Below are positions 40,217 to 49,438 of a stretch of 64,000 nt of DNA, piece after piece; positions within the stretch are counted from its first letter, which is position 1; the number at the start of each line of letters is the position of its first letter. Source of the DNA: Scheffersomyces stipitis CBS 6054 (Eukaryota; Ascomycota; Pichiomycetes; Serinales; Debaryomycetaceae). The DNA lies in the NCBI RefSeq assembly GCF_000209165.1, contig NC_009044.1, positions 558,001 to 622,000 on the forward strand, given 5' to 3'. The position numbers were made by a program, and so were the translations under genes. The notes beneath the pieces were generated by a model that was not told the origin of the DNA, searched no databases, and saw only the letters and a program-made list of their open reading frames with translations.

Positions 40217-41119
40217 ATGTCTACCGAAACTACCGACGCCTGGTCTTCTCAGACTCCGCAGAAAACCACCTACAGAGTTCCCAAACCCAAGCCAGCCTAT
40301 TATCCCCATGCTGGCTCGCCTCTCTATGCTGACAGAGAGCTCTACACCAGGATTGCCGAGGCTCCTCGGACATTGGTTGAGAAATACAGGTGTGAACCAC
40401 GTTCTGCCATCGCCGTCAAGATCCCAGCCAAGTCTGTCTTCAGAATCACTACTCCAGAAGGGCCTCAGGTGTGCGATTTGAACATTTGGAACTTGCACAA
40501 TCCTCGAGAGAGGTTCTGGGCTGCCCGTACTAGACAATTGCACTCAGCCCATGTTTCCACTTTCGACAGGTTGTGGTCCAACTTGCCCTACTTGCGTCCG
40601 TTGGTAACAATCACAGCAGACTCTCTTCTGGCCAGACATGACGAATGGGGTGGAAGAGTGCACGACACCTTGGGAACAAGATGCGATCCTTATGTCGACA
40701 AACTTATCAGTGGAGAAGACAACGACTTTCACTGTCACTCCAACTTGACCAGAGCTGTGTTGCCTCATGGATTGACTGAGTTCGACGTACATGATGTATT
40801 GAACGTTTTCCAAGTCACCGGCTTGAACGAATACGACCAGTATTTCATGGAAGCATGTCCAGCTACAAAGGATGACTACTTTGAGTTGTATGCTGAACAG
40901 GATTTGTTGGTGGCTATTTCTGCATGTCCGGGTGGAGACTTATCCCAATGGGGTTGGGGTGAAGACAGCGACAACTTGGAGGGTCTGAAGATGGTCGATT
41001 GTTGTAGACCTTTGGGTATTGAAGTGTATAAGATTGACGATGAAAATGAAGTGTTGAAAAAGTGGAAGGCCCCTGAAGTCGTCAACTACAAGGGTAACCA
41101 CGGTCTCAAGGGTCCATAA
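40217..41119 (+). CDS. DUF1989 / urea carboxylase-associated family protein
   Basis: A 300-residue protein from ATG 40217 (MSTETTDAW); two codons further up the frame begins with TTG. It matches the DUF1989 family, often called urea carboxylase-associated protein. Family blocks include AIAVKIPAKSVFRITTPEGPQVCDLNIWNLHNPRERFWAARTRQ, LRPLVTITADSLL followed by a histidine in ARHDEWGG, NFHxH-like FHCHSNLTRAVLPHGL, DVLNVFQVTGLNEYDQYFMEACPATKDDYFELYAEQDLLVAISACPGGD. The HD, CH and C residues are metal-ligand candidates. The biochemical role is not established; bacterial relatives sit with urea amidolyase genes. No DUR1,2-type gene is in this window, so the context does not help. The C-terminal 60 residues are less conserved. 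Confidence 0.85.
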   Translation: MSTETTDAWSSQTPQKTTYRVPKPKPAYYPHAGSPLYADRELYTRIAEAPRTLVEKYRCEPRSAIAVKIPAKSVFRITTPEGPQVCDLNIWNLHNPRERFWAARTRQLHSAHVSTFDRLWSNLPYLRPLVTITADSLLARHDEWGGRVHDTLGTRCDPYVDKLISGEDNDFHCHSNLTRAVLPHGLTEFDVHDVLNVFQVTGLNEYDQYFMEACPATKDDYFELYAEQDLLVAISACPGGDLSQWGWGEDSDNLEGLKMVDCCRPLGIEVYKIDDENEVLKKWKAPEVVNYKGNHGLKGP

Positions 41120-41238
41120 CCAGAGAACATAATAGAAAACTGTGTATACATACGATATCATTAACTTACTAAATAACAATCTATGCTTCTATATTTATTT
41201 CTACACTATTTACATCATTTAAATTACATTTTATATAT
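41120..41238. terminator. Convergent 3' region, DUF1989 / AIM22
   Basis: A 119-bp spacer between two stop codons, with AT-rich stretches (TATTTATTTCTAC, TTTTATATATC) that could direct 3' end formation for both genes. Confidence 0.4.
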
Positions 41239-42690
41239 CTACACTGTCCCATCAATAGACTCGCCAACCCAGTCCGAAATGATATCATTGGTGATAAATC
41301 CAGCAACATTAGAGCCAGTGTACTCCAAGTTGTTATCTTTAATGAAAGTTTCCAAATACTCAAAACTGTCTCTGATTTTTGCTTCTGAGATAGGTCTTTC
41401 TGTAAAATTCATAAATGACAATTCGAAACCTTCAACCTTTGCATTTTTTCCTACAAAAAACTTGACTTTAAAGCCTAGCTTGTTGTTATACAATTCGTGA
41501 GTAAATTTGGGAGTAGACCCAAATCTCCAAGCCCAGGTCTTGAGTTCTTCAGCTACCTCTACAATTGCTGAAGGCAATTCAGTCATCTCGTCAATAGTGA
41601 ATTTTTTAACATTCTTCGTCGAGTTTGCAGATACAAAGTCAGACAAGCCAAATAATTCGTTCTGATCAAATTCTTCTTCACTTTCTGCTTGTTCTACATT
41701 GCATTGCTCAACAGTTCCATAAACGTTTTGGAATCCTGAGCTGACGACTTCTACAAACTTGTCTGACTCCATTTCCAAATTGGACACTTTTGATTTCACC
41801 GAGTTAATCACATTGCTGGCATCGACTTTTCCCAATTTGTTCTCGTCTCTGTGTAAAAGTTTACCCAATACATCTAATCTCAGATTCAACAACATCGTTC
41901 CATGGTGATACGACTTTCCACGTGAGAGTTTATAAGCCGATCCACTGATCTTGTAGTTGACTCCATCTTCTTGTTTGGTGGTCGTGATATCTCCACGGTC
42001 ATTTACTTCTAGCTGGTACTTTCCAAAGCCGGACGAGTTTACAGCATCTCTGACCAAGTGAGCAAATTGGAATCGGTCAAATTTCTCCTTTGTTGTCATG
42101 AACGAGTAGTTGATATTTCCGAGATCATGAACTACCGTTCCTCCGCCGGACTTTCTACGAACAAGTGGTATCATCAAATTTGTGAGCAAAGGCAAGTTGA
42201 CTTCCTTCCACGGATTTTGATTCTTGCCTATCACTACACAAGGAGAGTTGACATAGAACATCAACCTATTGTAGTTGATATCGTCAGTTTCTGGCTTAGG
42301 CATATTGTCGTAGATATACAGCTCAATAGCAAGATTCAAGTATGGGCTTGTCAATTTAGACTGAAATACCAAAGGCTCCTTGAGCTGGACTAAATCTTGT
42401 AGATTTGAAATTGAAGTATCTGTAGAAATATAGGGCTGGCTTGTTATTCTTTTTTTGTCTGACTTTTCTGGTTCTGGTATAGTTTCATTCATCATTTCGT
42501 ACCTCTTTGCAATCACATCAGGAGACTCCTGGTAGTGCTGGAAGTCTCCTAGGTTGAAATCATCAAAATCTGTGGAGGTGAGATCATCCTGGAACGGTAC
42601 TTGGACATTGCTAAGGAATTCTCTCCGTACTAAAGAAGTCGTTAAAATGGCTCTCTGCAGCACTGGACGTCTTCGTATTATAGAGAACAT
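41239..42690 (-). CDS. AIM22: Lipoate-protein ligase, mitochondrial (Aim22)
   Basis: A 483-residue protein counted from ATG 42690. The frame runs 30 codons further up only to a GTG. In yeast Aim22 (Lip3) is required for lipoylation of the E2 subunits of 2-oxoacid dehydrogenases and Gcv3. The N terminus MFSIIRRRPVLQRAILTTSLVRREF is a strong mitochondrial presequence. The BPL/LplA domain starts near residue 105 (PLVFQSKLTSPYLNLAIELYIYD). The signature RRKSGGGTVVHDLGNINYSF lies at 178-197, and the catalytic lysine region VNYKISGSAYKLSRGKSYHHGTML follows at about 243. The C-terminal accessory region has the WRFGSTPKFT block. Yeast Aim22 is 409 residues; the N-terminal spacer is longer here. It is divergent from POP4, with 226 bp between starts. 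Confidence 0.94.
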   Translation of the reverse strand: MFSIIRRRPVLQRAILTTSLVRREFLSNVQVPFQDDLTSTDFDDFNLGDFQHYQESPDVIAKRYEMMNETIPEPEKSDKKRITSQPYISTDTSISNLQDLVQLKEPLVFQSKLTSPYLNLAIELYIYDNMPKPETDDINYNRLMFYVNSPCVVIGKNQNPWKEVNLPLLTNLMIPLVRRKSGGGTVVHDLGNINYSFMTTKEKFDRFQFAHLVRDAVNSSGFGKYQLEVNDRGDITTTKQEDGVNYKISGSAYKLSRGKSYHHGTMLLNLRLDVLGKLLHRDENKLGKVDASNVINSVKSKVSNLEMESDKFVEVVSSGFQNVYGTVEQCNVEQAESEEEFDQNELFGLSDFVSANSTKNVKKFTIDEMTELPSAIVEVAEELKTWAWRFGSTPKFTHELYNNKLGFKVKFFVGKNAKVEGFELSFMNFTERPISEAKIRDSFEYLETFIKDNNLEYTGSNVAGFITNDIISDWVGESIDGTV

Positions 42691-42916
42691 GCCAAAGACA
42701 AGATGATATATATGTTTTGGGAATCTGAAAAATGCTATCTGAAAAATTATTCGATATAATACTGTCGCCAAGATTCCCACTATTGCACATTAAAATCTCT
42801 CTAATCTCAATAAATTTTGCAGTTGCTCTCGCTAAAGATCTCGGTATTGTCGCACTACTTCTCTGGTCTCTCGGTAAACGTTCCTCTCTAGCGACAGAAA
42901 GTGAAAAATTCCAGAG

Positions 42917-43846
42917 ATGAGTTCACCTCTTTCATTCCACAACCAGCACAATTCCATGGAGAAACGAAATATTTTGGAGAAACATCTTCTCCTGCGTTGC
43001 TATGACTCTGAAAGTATAATTGAGCAACTTTTGGACACCCGTTACTCCCACGGTGGAGACCAGAAACCTGTCATAGTGTTCAAGAAGACTTTCCCAGAGA
43101 AAGAGAAACAGAAGTCTATACTACACCGAGAAATTTCAGACAAGTCCCAGACCATTACCAAACTGAGAAAACACAATGCTCGCCTTCAACTCAGAAACTA
43201 CATCAAACAGACCACAAGCAATCAAAAGAAGCTTGTCCACAAGATCCAGAAACATAATCGAGAATGTATAGCCAAATCTCAACAGATTCCGTTTCCCATT
43301 GAAGCCATGTTGAAACGCTATAGAATACCTAGATACGAAGACTTTAACAACCTCAGCCACTTGTGGCAGTCATATATGGGCGACTTGTTGTTTAGTAATG
43401 GAACCATACCCACTATGTCTGTTTTACTTCCAAAATTGCTGAGTGCTGACTACACAGGTTGTCTATTAACTGTTACGCAATCTCGTAATACAAATATGGT
43501 GGGAACCAGAGGCATCGTAGTAGTAGATGCACAATTTTCGTTTATTTTATGTGTTCCACGTAGCGAATTGTCCAAGGAATGGAACGAGTCTAAAGAGAGT
43601 TTCACTCCGTCAGAAATGGTGGGTGGCTTCAGAATGGTTCCCAAGAAAGGAACCCTTTTTTCTTTCGATGTAATAGTACCGAAAAAGATATCCATTGAAG
43701 AAGGAAATGAAAATAATGCAGCTGATAGTGATGATCATGATGACGAATGCGTTGGGTTCACCTTGATAGGGTCAAGGTTCGAATTCCGTGCTGTAGATAG
43801 AGCAGGTAAGAAGTTCAAGAGTCATACTGTGGATGACATTTTATAG
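42917..43846 (+). CDS. POP4: RNase P/MRP subunit Pop4 (Rpp29)
   Basis: A 309-residue subunit of nuclear RNase P and RNase MRP, acting in tRNA 5' processing and pre-rRNA cleavage. The N-terminal half is basic and helical (KHNARLQLRNYIKQTTSNQKKLVHKIQKHNREC). The conserved Rpp29 Sm-like barrel starts near residue 170: SADYTGCLLTVTQSRNTNMVGTRGIVVVDAQ, then GGFRMVPKKGTLFSFDV and the end GSRFEFRAVDRAGKKFKSHTVDDIL, all close to yeast Pop4 (279 residues). Codon 175 (43439-43441) is CTG, in the segment LPKL-x-SADY, where yeast Pop4 has Ser (LLKLSMADY). This supports reading CTG as Ser. The gene converges with VPS51, only 26 bp between stops. Confidence 0.94.
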   Translation: MSSPLSFHNQHNSMEKRNILEKHLLLRCYDSESIIEQLLDTRYSHGGDQKPVIVFKKTFPEKEKQKSILHREISDKSQTITKLRKHNARLQLRNYIKQTTSNQKKLVHKIQKHNRECIAKSQQIPFPIEAMLKRYRIPRYEDFNNLSHLWQSYMGDLLFSNGTIPTMSVLLPKLLSADYTGCLLTVTQSRNTNMVGTRGIVVVDAQFSFILCVPRSELSKEWNESKESFTPSEMVGGFRMVPKKGTLFSFDVIVPKKISIEEGNENNAADSDDHDDECVGFTLIGSRFEFRAVDRAGKKFKSHTVDDIL

Positions 43847-43872
43847 AGATGATAATATAGATGTAGGTGCAT

Positions 43873-44808
43873 TTATGAAATCAACGACTTCTTAATATCA
43901 TTGAGTTGTAGAATGAGTAGTTCGTCCTTGTGGACATCTAGCGATTGGAGAATGGTTTCAATCTCGGTTATAACCTGACCTTTTTGGTCTTCAGGCAATT
44001 GTTCAAGAAGCTTTTTGTTTAAAAGCTGGTTCACCTCTACTGATAATGACTTTCTATCAACAGCAGAAAACTTGTTGTTATCGTCTACAATCGATATAAT
44101 GCTCGCCGCTGAATCAAAATCATTTGTGTTGTTTTCCTGTAGTTTCTGAACTATCGTCTCGAAGTTATCATTGAACTTGCTCAGTTCCAGAGTGATAAAC
44201 GAAGACAACTCCAGAAGGGTTGATTCAAGATAATCGCTATCTTTGGCTTCAGAAGTATTTTGACCGTTTTCTTCGTAGATTCCCAAACCGTTGAGTGTAG
44301 TAGAGTTCAGGAACTGTGGTCTAGCATTGGATATACTTTCCAAGGTCTGACTTAATTTGATCAATTCATAGTAGTTATCATAGATAATGGACTTTTTTTC
44401 CAGATCGTGAGTGTTCAATTTGGACGATACTGAGTTTCTGAGCTTGAGAATTTCTTCGATTGAAGCGTTTTTCACAAAGCTGGCCAATTCCGCTGGATCC
44501 TGGAGATTGACTATATTCTCAGGGCCCTTGGATATATTGTTGTTTTGACTTTGGTCATGGCCACTGCTTTTGGTTGGAGTATTTTCTGATCCGTTGACAT
44601 CTTCCTTTTCTTGAATATTATAGAATTCCTGAAGTGCCTTTCTTCTCGACAGAATCTTTCTGGTCCCCACCGTAGGTGTTGATGGAGAGCCCGGTACGGA
44701 ATTGTTGGAGTTATTAGTATTTAGTTGAGGAGAAGAAACTTGTGATCGCAGGCCATTAGCCCCAGTTTGGAGCGATGGCTTCTTATACGACAACTGTCCT
44801 TCTGCCAT
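43873..44808 (-). CDS. VPS51: GARP complex subunit Vps51
   Basis: A 311-residue Vps51 homologue. Vps51 is the small GARP subunit that links the tether to the SNARE Tlg1 for endosome-to-Golgi retrieval. The N-terminal MAEGQLSYKKPSL resembles yeast MAEQISHKKSL, the Tlg1-binding region. The core motif RKALQEFYNIQEKE (residues 56-69) corresponds to yeast LLLREFYNLENE, and DPAELASFVKNASIEEILKLRNSVSSKLNTHDLEKKSIIYDNYYELIKLSQTLESI is the conserved Vps51/Exo84-type helical block. Yeast Vps51 is only 164 residues. This one has an Asn/Ser-rich N-terminal spacer and about 120 extra residues of acidic helix at the C terminus. The stop lies 26 bp from the POP4 stop. Confidence 0.9.
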   Translation of the reverse strand: MAEGQLSYKKPSLQTGANGLRSQVSSPQLNTNNSNNSVPGSPSTPTVGTRKILSRRKALQEFYNIQEKEDVNGSENTPTKSSGHDQSQNNNISKGPENIVNLQDPAELASFVKNASIEEILKLRNSVSSKLNTHDLEKKSIIYDNYYELIKLSQTLESISNARPQFLNSTTLNGLGIYEENGQNTSEAKDSDYLESTLLELSSFITLELSKFNDNFETIVQKLQENNTNDFDSAASIISIVDDNNKFSAVDRKSLSVEVNQLLNKKLLEQLPEDQKGQVITEIETILQSLDVHKDELLILQLNDIKKSLIS

Positions 44809-45311
44809 GTTTGAAGAATTGGTAGAATCAAATGAAAAAGAAACAGATTGTAGGATGGTTTGGACTTGTAGCGTTGAAAAATGATCGCTATGTTTTAAAA
44901 ATTGGAGTGCGACTTTATCAAGAGAATTGCCAGTGGTAATTTACTAAATGCCAAAAGCCATAGTAGAGAAATGGATGGTCCATTTGAAGGATAGCGATGA
45001 ATTACTTCAGAGCTTCTAGACATAAAACAATCACAGTATTGTTATGTATCATCAGACAAAGAATGGTCAATTTATTATTTAGATGAAGAAATAAATCTCT
45101 GGTGAAATTTCGCAACCATTAATGAACTAGACAAAAAACGGTGTACAATAGAGAAGTAAGATCATTTAATCATAAGAGAACTACATATTTGAATATTTTG
45201 AAGGCATAATACCGATGTTAAACAGGTTTATGGAGGATTCCTTAAAGTTTTACATTTTTTGAAAATTTACGCAATTAATACTGTTCTTCTATTCTATATA
45301 CATATTATACA
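44809..45311. other. Intergenic region RPC34-VPS51
   Basis: 503 bp between two minus-strand genes. It holds the VPS51 promoter and the RPC34 3' end. AT-rich throughout; no gene or factor site recognised. Confidence 0.4.
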
Positions 45312-46280
45312 CTAGTCTTGACTCCATGCGTCCATATACACGATATCGGAGTCTTCTCCATTCTCTGCTATCACAGCATAATGCTCAAATACAGTGAACG
45401 GCTGGTTGTTCAAGTTTTTACGTAACGTGGCCAGAATAAGTCCCTCGTTTCCTTCCTCATTGTACGCTCTGCCATAGCCGGCCTCTAACACACTCTGCCA
45501 GGTAGCCTTGTAAGTGTCGGTGGTGTGGCTGATGAGTTCCAACTTGTCGTCATAGACTAAGACATCACAAAGAGACCTGATATCGTTGAGTCCGAGATCG
45601 ATATTGGTGATTTTGTTGGCTATGATGAACTCCATAATGGCATCTAGATTTACAAACCCTGTATGGTTAGAAGGATACGAAGCTTGTATAGGATTGTTGG
45701 CAGAGGAAGGAGGCTGGAATGCAGTGGGATATGTTTTGGAAGCAGTGAATCTCCAGATGACTGTCAAAAGTGAGTCTATAAACTCAGTATCGAGTTCGGA
45801 GTCTGTGAACCAGGGTCCACCTGTAACTTCTATAGATGGCTGGAGGTTGTACAACATGTAGATCTTTCTTGTAGGGTGTTTGACTGATTTGATAGATTTG
45901 ATGTAACGCTGGTTTTCCAACGCCTTCAAGCATCTTACAACAACATGCTGGTGCAAGTTGGTTTTTGCCTTGATGGTTTTTGTCCATATCCCTTCTCTTC
46001 CTGAGGCTTCAATATAAGAATAAACCATGGCTTCATCGTCTGTCATCTGGGTGATTTTGTTCGCTTCTGTCGTTGAAACGGCCTGAAACTTCAAGTCACC
46101 ATCTTGTTTAACCAATTTAACGAGTTTTTTGTTCATCAACTCCTGTGCAAGGTTGAGAAGCTCTACTGGAGTCGATATATGGAGCATCTGTTGAAGCTCT
46201 TCTTGGTTGAAAAGAGTAGAGGAAGGAGACTCCAACATCTTGCTGTGAAGCAAGTGTGCCTTCTCTGAAAGTTCAGCCAT
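45312..46280 (-). CDS. RPC34: RNA polymerase III subunit Rpc34
   Basis: A 322-residue subunit of RNA polymerase III, part of the C82-C34-C31 subcomplex that contacts TFIIIB at initiation. Start taken at ATG 46280 (MAELSEKA); two codons further up is a TTG. Two winged-helix domains lie in the first half, including the second-domain block EAMVYSYIEASGREGIWTKTIKAKTNLHQHVVVRCLKALENQRYIKSIKSVKHPTRKIYMLYNLQPS. GGPWFTDSELDTEFID is a family signature. The C terminus is the variable end. Yeast Rpc34 is 317 residues. A GCGATGA PAC-like site lies near 46405 in the shared upstream region, as expected for Pol III and ribosome-biogenesis genes. Confidence 0.95.
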   Translation of the reverse strand: MAELSEKAHLLHSKMLESPSSTLFNQEELQQMLHISTPVELLNLAQELMNKKLVKLVKQDGDLKFQAVSTTEANKITQMTDDEAMVYSYIEASGREGIWTKTIKAKTNLHQHVVVRCLKALENQRYIKSIKSVKHPTRKIYMLYNLQPSIEVTGGPWFTDSELDTEFIDSLLTVIWRFTASKTYPTAFQPPSSANNPIQASYPSNHTGFVNLDAIMEFIIANKITNIDLGLNDIRSLCDVLVYDDKLELISHTTDTYKATWQSVLEAGYGRAYNEEGNEGLILATLRKNLNNQPFTVFEHYAVIAENGEDSDIVYMDAWSQD

Positions 46281-46745
46281 GTTCAATGGGGTATATATAT
46301 AAAGGCTAGCGAGTCAGTTGGGGTGAACAAAAGTTGGTGACTGAAAAAGAGAATAGGCTCTGGAGATTTTCGCTTTCCAGTTATATTTACTTTATTACTG
46401 ACTAGCGATGATTTCAGATCGGATTTTTTTCTCAGAATTTTTCAGTGCGAGAAACGAGAATTGTAGAAATAGAAGAAAGAAAGCCAAAGGTATTGTTAGT
46501 GAGACGACTAACTTATTGAATGCTCTTCTTGAAGCCATTCAACTTCATTGGAAGGTTCATATTCAACAGGGATGCATATACATACAATTCTCAGTGCATT
46601 TCTTTGGTGATTCATTCCTATCATTGTACACTAAAACAACTATAATTGTTCCATACTTCATCAACCACAACATACTTGAGTTTTCTGTAGCTCCACCTTC
46701 AATATCGTGTCTATTCCTATTTGAAACCTGTATCCTTGTCATAAA
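46281..46745. promoter_or_regulatory. Divergent promoter RPC34 / NTR2-like gene
   Basis: 465 bp with GTATATATATAAA at about 46291-46303 close to RPC34 and a PAC-like GCGATGA at about 46405-46411. A frame of about 138 codons across 46408-46824 does not begin with a convincing start and overlaps the next gene out of frame, so it is not annotated. Confidence 0.45.
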
Positions 46746-47654
46746 ATGGACGATAATCTTCTCGAAGAACTCGAAGGTCTCAAAAATATCACCAAACAAC
46801 CAACAGCCTTCAAGAAGAAAATAATTTCCAGCAAGAAGTCAAGTCAGAGGACAAAACTCTCATTTGACGATGAAGAAGAGTCTGGAACTGAAGGTAGCAT
46901 TCAGCTACCCGTGCTCAGTAGACTTGATCAACCAAAAGTCGTATCCAACCGAAAGAACTTCCAAAGTGTCCCTGTTTTCACAAGTAAGAGAGCATTCAGT
47001 CTGAAATCTGGAATTAGGTCGCAATCTTCTTCTGAACATGAAATGGAGCTTGAGCTAGATGACGACCCAGAGAACAATCCTGTGGTAGAGAACCCAGAGT
47101 TGTTGGATGCCAGTTTACGCGAGAAGCTAGTGGTAACACCAGTTCCAGTAGTGGTGCAAACGAAGAAGTACGTTCCTATTGAAACTAACCGATTTGAACC
47201 GCTTTCAGATAGACAATTCAAGAAACAGCTTAAAACAGAATACGCGGACGAATACAATTATGACGACGGAACAGAGAAGGAACAACCGAAAGAAAACGAA
47301 GAGACAGATATAGTCATCAATACAGAAGATATGATGGCGGAAGACGAGCCTTTAGATTTACGGCAGAACACAAACTTTTCTATCAACAGCGACAGGTACG
47401 ACTTTGAGCTTGACGATGATGAAGATTCTGACGAAGAAGTTGATGATAGTGTCTCGAAAAGGAACAAGAATAAGAAGGTAGAACTTCGTGAGATACTCAC
47501 AGTAGAAGAACAGGTAACAGCTATGAAAAATTCGATTCATCAACTCGAAATAGCTAAGCTTGAACAGGAGACTAAAAAGAAACAACTAGAAAATGATTTG
47601 GAGACGGTCCGTTCGAAGTTGGATGCTTTACGAACTGAGCTAGCTTCTTTGTAA
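46746..47654 (+). CDS. Acidic coiled-coil protein, possible Ntr2-like splicing factor
   Basis: A 302-residue hydrophilic protein. The N terminus has a basic then acidic switch, KKKIISSKKSSQRTKLSFDDEEES, resembling the start of GCFC/Ntr2-type proteins. The middle is disordered and acidic, with IVINTEDMMAED, comparable to ILNMEDLME in yeast Ntr2. The last about 50 residues form a clear coiled coil (EEQVTAMKNSIHQLEIAKLEQETKK...), also where Ntr2 ends. Yeast Ntr2 (322 residues) works with Ntr1 and Prp43 in disassembling the spliceosome. The similarity is in layout and short motifs only, and the family diverges fast. Treat it as a conserved unknown with this as best guess. Confidence 0.45.
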   Translation: MDDNLLEELEGLKNITKQPTAFKKKIISSKKSSQRTKLSFDDEEESGTEGSIQLPVLSRLDQPKVVSNRKNFQSVPVFTSKRAFSLKSGIRSQSSSEHEMELELDDDPENNPVVENPELLDASLREKLVVTPVPVVVQTKKYVPIETNRFEPLSDRQFKKQLKTEYADEYNYDDGTEKEQPKENEETDIVINTEDMMAEDEPLDLRQNTNFSINSDRYDFELDDDEDSDEEVDDSVSKRNKNKKVELREILTVEEQVTAMKNSIHQLEIAKLEQETKKKQLENDLETVRSKLDALRTELASL

Positions 47655-48415
47655 TATATTATGTGTTATATAAATGGCTCTGGTAGCCTGTATCAATAGT
47701 ATTATACTTGAATACTAGAACATGTAGATTGTTGATTTTACTTTAATTCTTCTCTTTGAAACTATATTGGGATTAAATGGTAATAGGCTTGTTTATTGCT
47801 GTGACTGCTCTGTATGACTTTGCGTAATTTTACAAAATCATTGATTTTCACAACAATTCTATATAAATATTACAGTTCCCAATTATTCATAGAAGTTAAG
47901 GCAAATGTAACACAAATAAAATTCATTGTTAACAACACAAATTCGATTGGAATAGATTTCTCATATATGGCTTCAAGGTTAATATATCTTCATAATGAAT
48001 ATAAAAGATATTCTGGTATCTTTCAGTTGCTAATCAGGCCACCACAATTCCGATGATCTTACCGTATTATCCTCTTATGTAGCCATAAGAGTATTCTCTC
48101 AACTTGCGAAGCCAGTATTAGTCAACATCTCGACATTCAGCAGTAACGTAGACTTTTCTTTCTATAAAAATCCCGACACGACCACAAGAAACTTACAATT
48201 CCATATAGTTGCAACCTATATTATGTACTGTAGATTACGCTCGTAGGGGTAATTTTCAGTCTGAAGATTGCTCACCGCGCTTAATTGCCCAATTACCTCT
48301 TTCGTGAGTCATGGCAAATTTTGAAAAATTTTTGTACTTATATAATTGGAAATTCTTTCAATCTTTTTGAATATAGAACATTGAACATTTAGCAACTATC
48401 AAACACTATCACATC
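47655..48415. promoter_or_regulatory. Upstream region of ARG3
   Basis: 761 bp. The left part is very AT-rich with no gene. TGAGTCAT (a full Gcn4 site, ATGACTCA on the other strand) lies at 48305-48312, about 105 bp before the ARG3 ATG. TATATAA lies close behind, near 48339-48345. Confidence 0.6.
48305..48312. promoter_or_regulatory. Gcn4 site of ARG3
   Basis: TGAGTCAT is the consensus Gcn4 octamer and lies about 105 bp upstream of ARG3, with a TATA-like sequence between it and the start. ARG3 is under general amino acid control in yeast, so the placement is as expected. Confidence 0.75.
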
Positions 48416-49438
48416 ATGATTATGACCGTTAAATCTGCTAGCAGTAAGAGATTTTTTTCCGCTACCACCTTGAAGAGCCAGAAACCTCGTCATTTGGTGA
48501 ATATGATACAATTGAACAACGAGGAGTTGGCTTCTTTGGTGAATAAGGCTGCTGGATTCAAAAAAATCGTCAGATCTGGCGAAACATCACCAGTAAACCA
48601 TCAGAAGCTCTTGGGGAAATTGGTCGCCCTTTTGTTTTCCAAGAGATCTACCAGAACCAGAATCTCTACCGAAGGTGCTGCAGCCTTCTTTGGAGCGCAA
48701 CCTATGTTTTTAGGTAAGGATGACATCCAATTGGGAGTTAACGAATCGATGTATGACACCACAAAAGTGATCAGTTCCATGACTTCGTGTATCTTTGCCA
48801 GAGTCAACAGACACCAGGACATTCTTGACTTGTGTAAGGACTCCTCTGTTCCTATTATCAACTCGTTGTGTGACATGTACCATCCATTGCAAGCCATTAC
48901 TGACATTCTTACTATTAAAGAAGCCTTTGGCAAGACTCAGGGCTTGAAGCTTGCCTGGATCGGAGATTCCAACAATGTGATTAATGATTTGGCAATTGCA
49001 TCGTTGAGACTGGGCATTGATGTTTCTGTTTCAATTCCACAAGGTGTCGAGTTCGATACTGAAGTCGGCAATAAGGCTCACGAAATAGCTAAGGAACAAA
49101 ATTTGCTGTTTGAAGTTGTCCACGACCCTGCCGTAGCCTTGAAGAACGCCGATGTCATAGTCACTGATACCTGGATTTCCATGGGACAAGAAGAAGAAAA
49201 GATCGAGAAGTTGAAGCAGTTTGCTGGTTACCAGATCACCCCAGAGATGATTGCAAACGGTCAAGCCAACAGCAACTGGAAGTTCATGCATTGTTTGCCC
49301 AGACATCAGGAAGAAGTAAACGACGATGTTTTCTATAGCGACCGTTCTCTTGTGTTTGAAGAAGCTGAAAACAGATTGTATGCTGCAATGGCTGTGATCG
49401 AAGCATTTGTCGTGAACAAGGGAGATTTATTGAAGTAA
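48416..49438 (+). CDS. ARG3: Ornithine carbamoyltransferase
   Basis: A 340-residue enzyme that makes citrulline from ornithine and carbamoyl phosphate in arginine synthesis. The carbamoyl-phosphate motif STRTR lies at residues 78-82 and HPLQ at 156-159. The ornithine-binding DTWISMG begins at 251, and HCLP at 292-295 carries the reactive cysteine. The body follows yeast Arg3 closely (ISTEGAAAFFGAQPMFLGKDDIQLGVNES). The N terminus MIMTVKSASSKRFFSATTLKSQKPRHL has basic and hydroxylated residues and no acidic ones, which looks like a mitochondrial presequence. Yeast Arg3 lacks this and is cytosolic. The start could also be the ATG at codon 3. A Gcn4 site lies about 105 bp upstream. Confidence 0.97.
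   Translation: MIMTVKSASSKRFFSATTLKSQKPRHLVNMIQLNNEELASLVNKAAGFKKIVRSGETSPVNHQKLLGKLVALLFSKRSTRTRISTEGAAAFFGAQPMFLGKDDIQLGVNESMYDTTKVISSMTSCIFARVNRHQDILDLCKDSSVPIINSLCDMYHPLQAITDILTIKEAFGKTQGLKLAWIGDSNNVINDLAIASLRLGIDVSVSIPQGVEFDTEVGNKAHEIAKEQNLLFEVVHDPAVALKNADVIVTDTWISMGQEEEKIEKLKQFAGYQITPEMIANGQANSNWKFMHCLPRHQEEVNDDVFYSDRSLVFEEAENRLYAAMAVIEAFVVNKGDLLK

Noticed and set aside
43790..43801. GGTTCGAATTCC resembles a tRNA B box
   Set aside because: It lies in the conserved Pop4 coding sequence (GSRFEFRAV) and no cloverleaf or A box fits around it.
46408..46824. 138-codon frame between RPC34 and the NTR2-like gene
   Set aside because: Overlaps the NTR2-like gene in another frame and has no protein-like conservation pattern.
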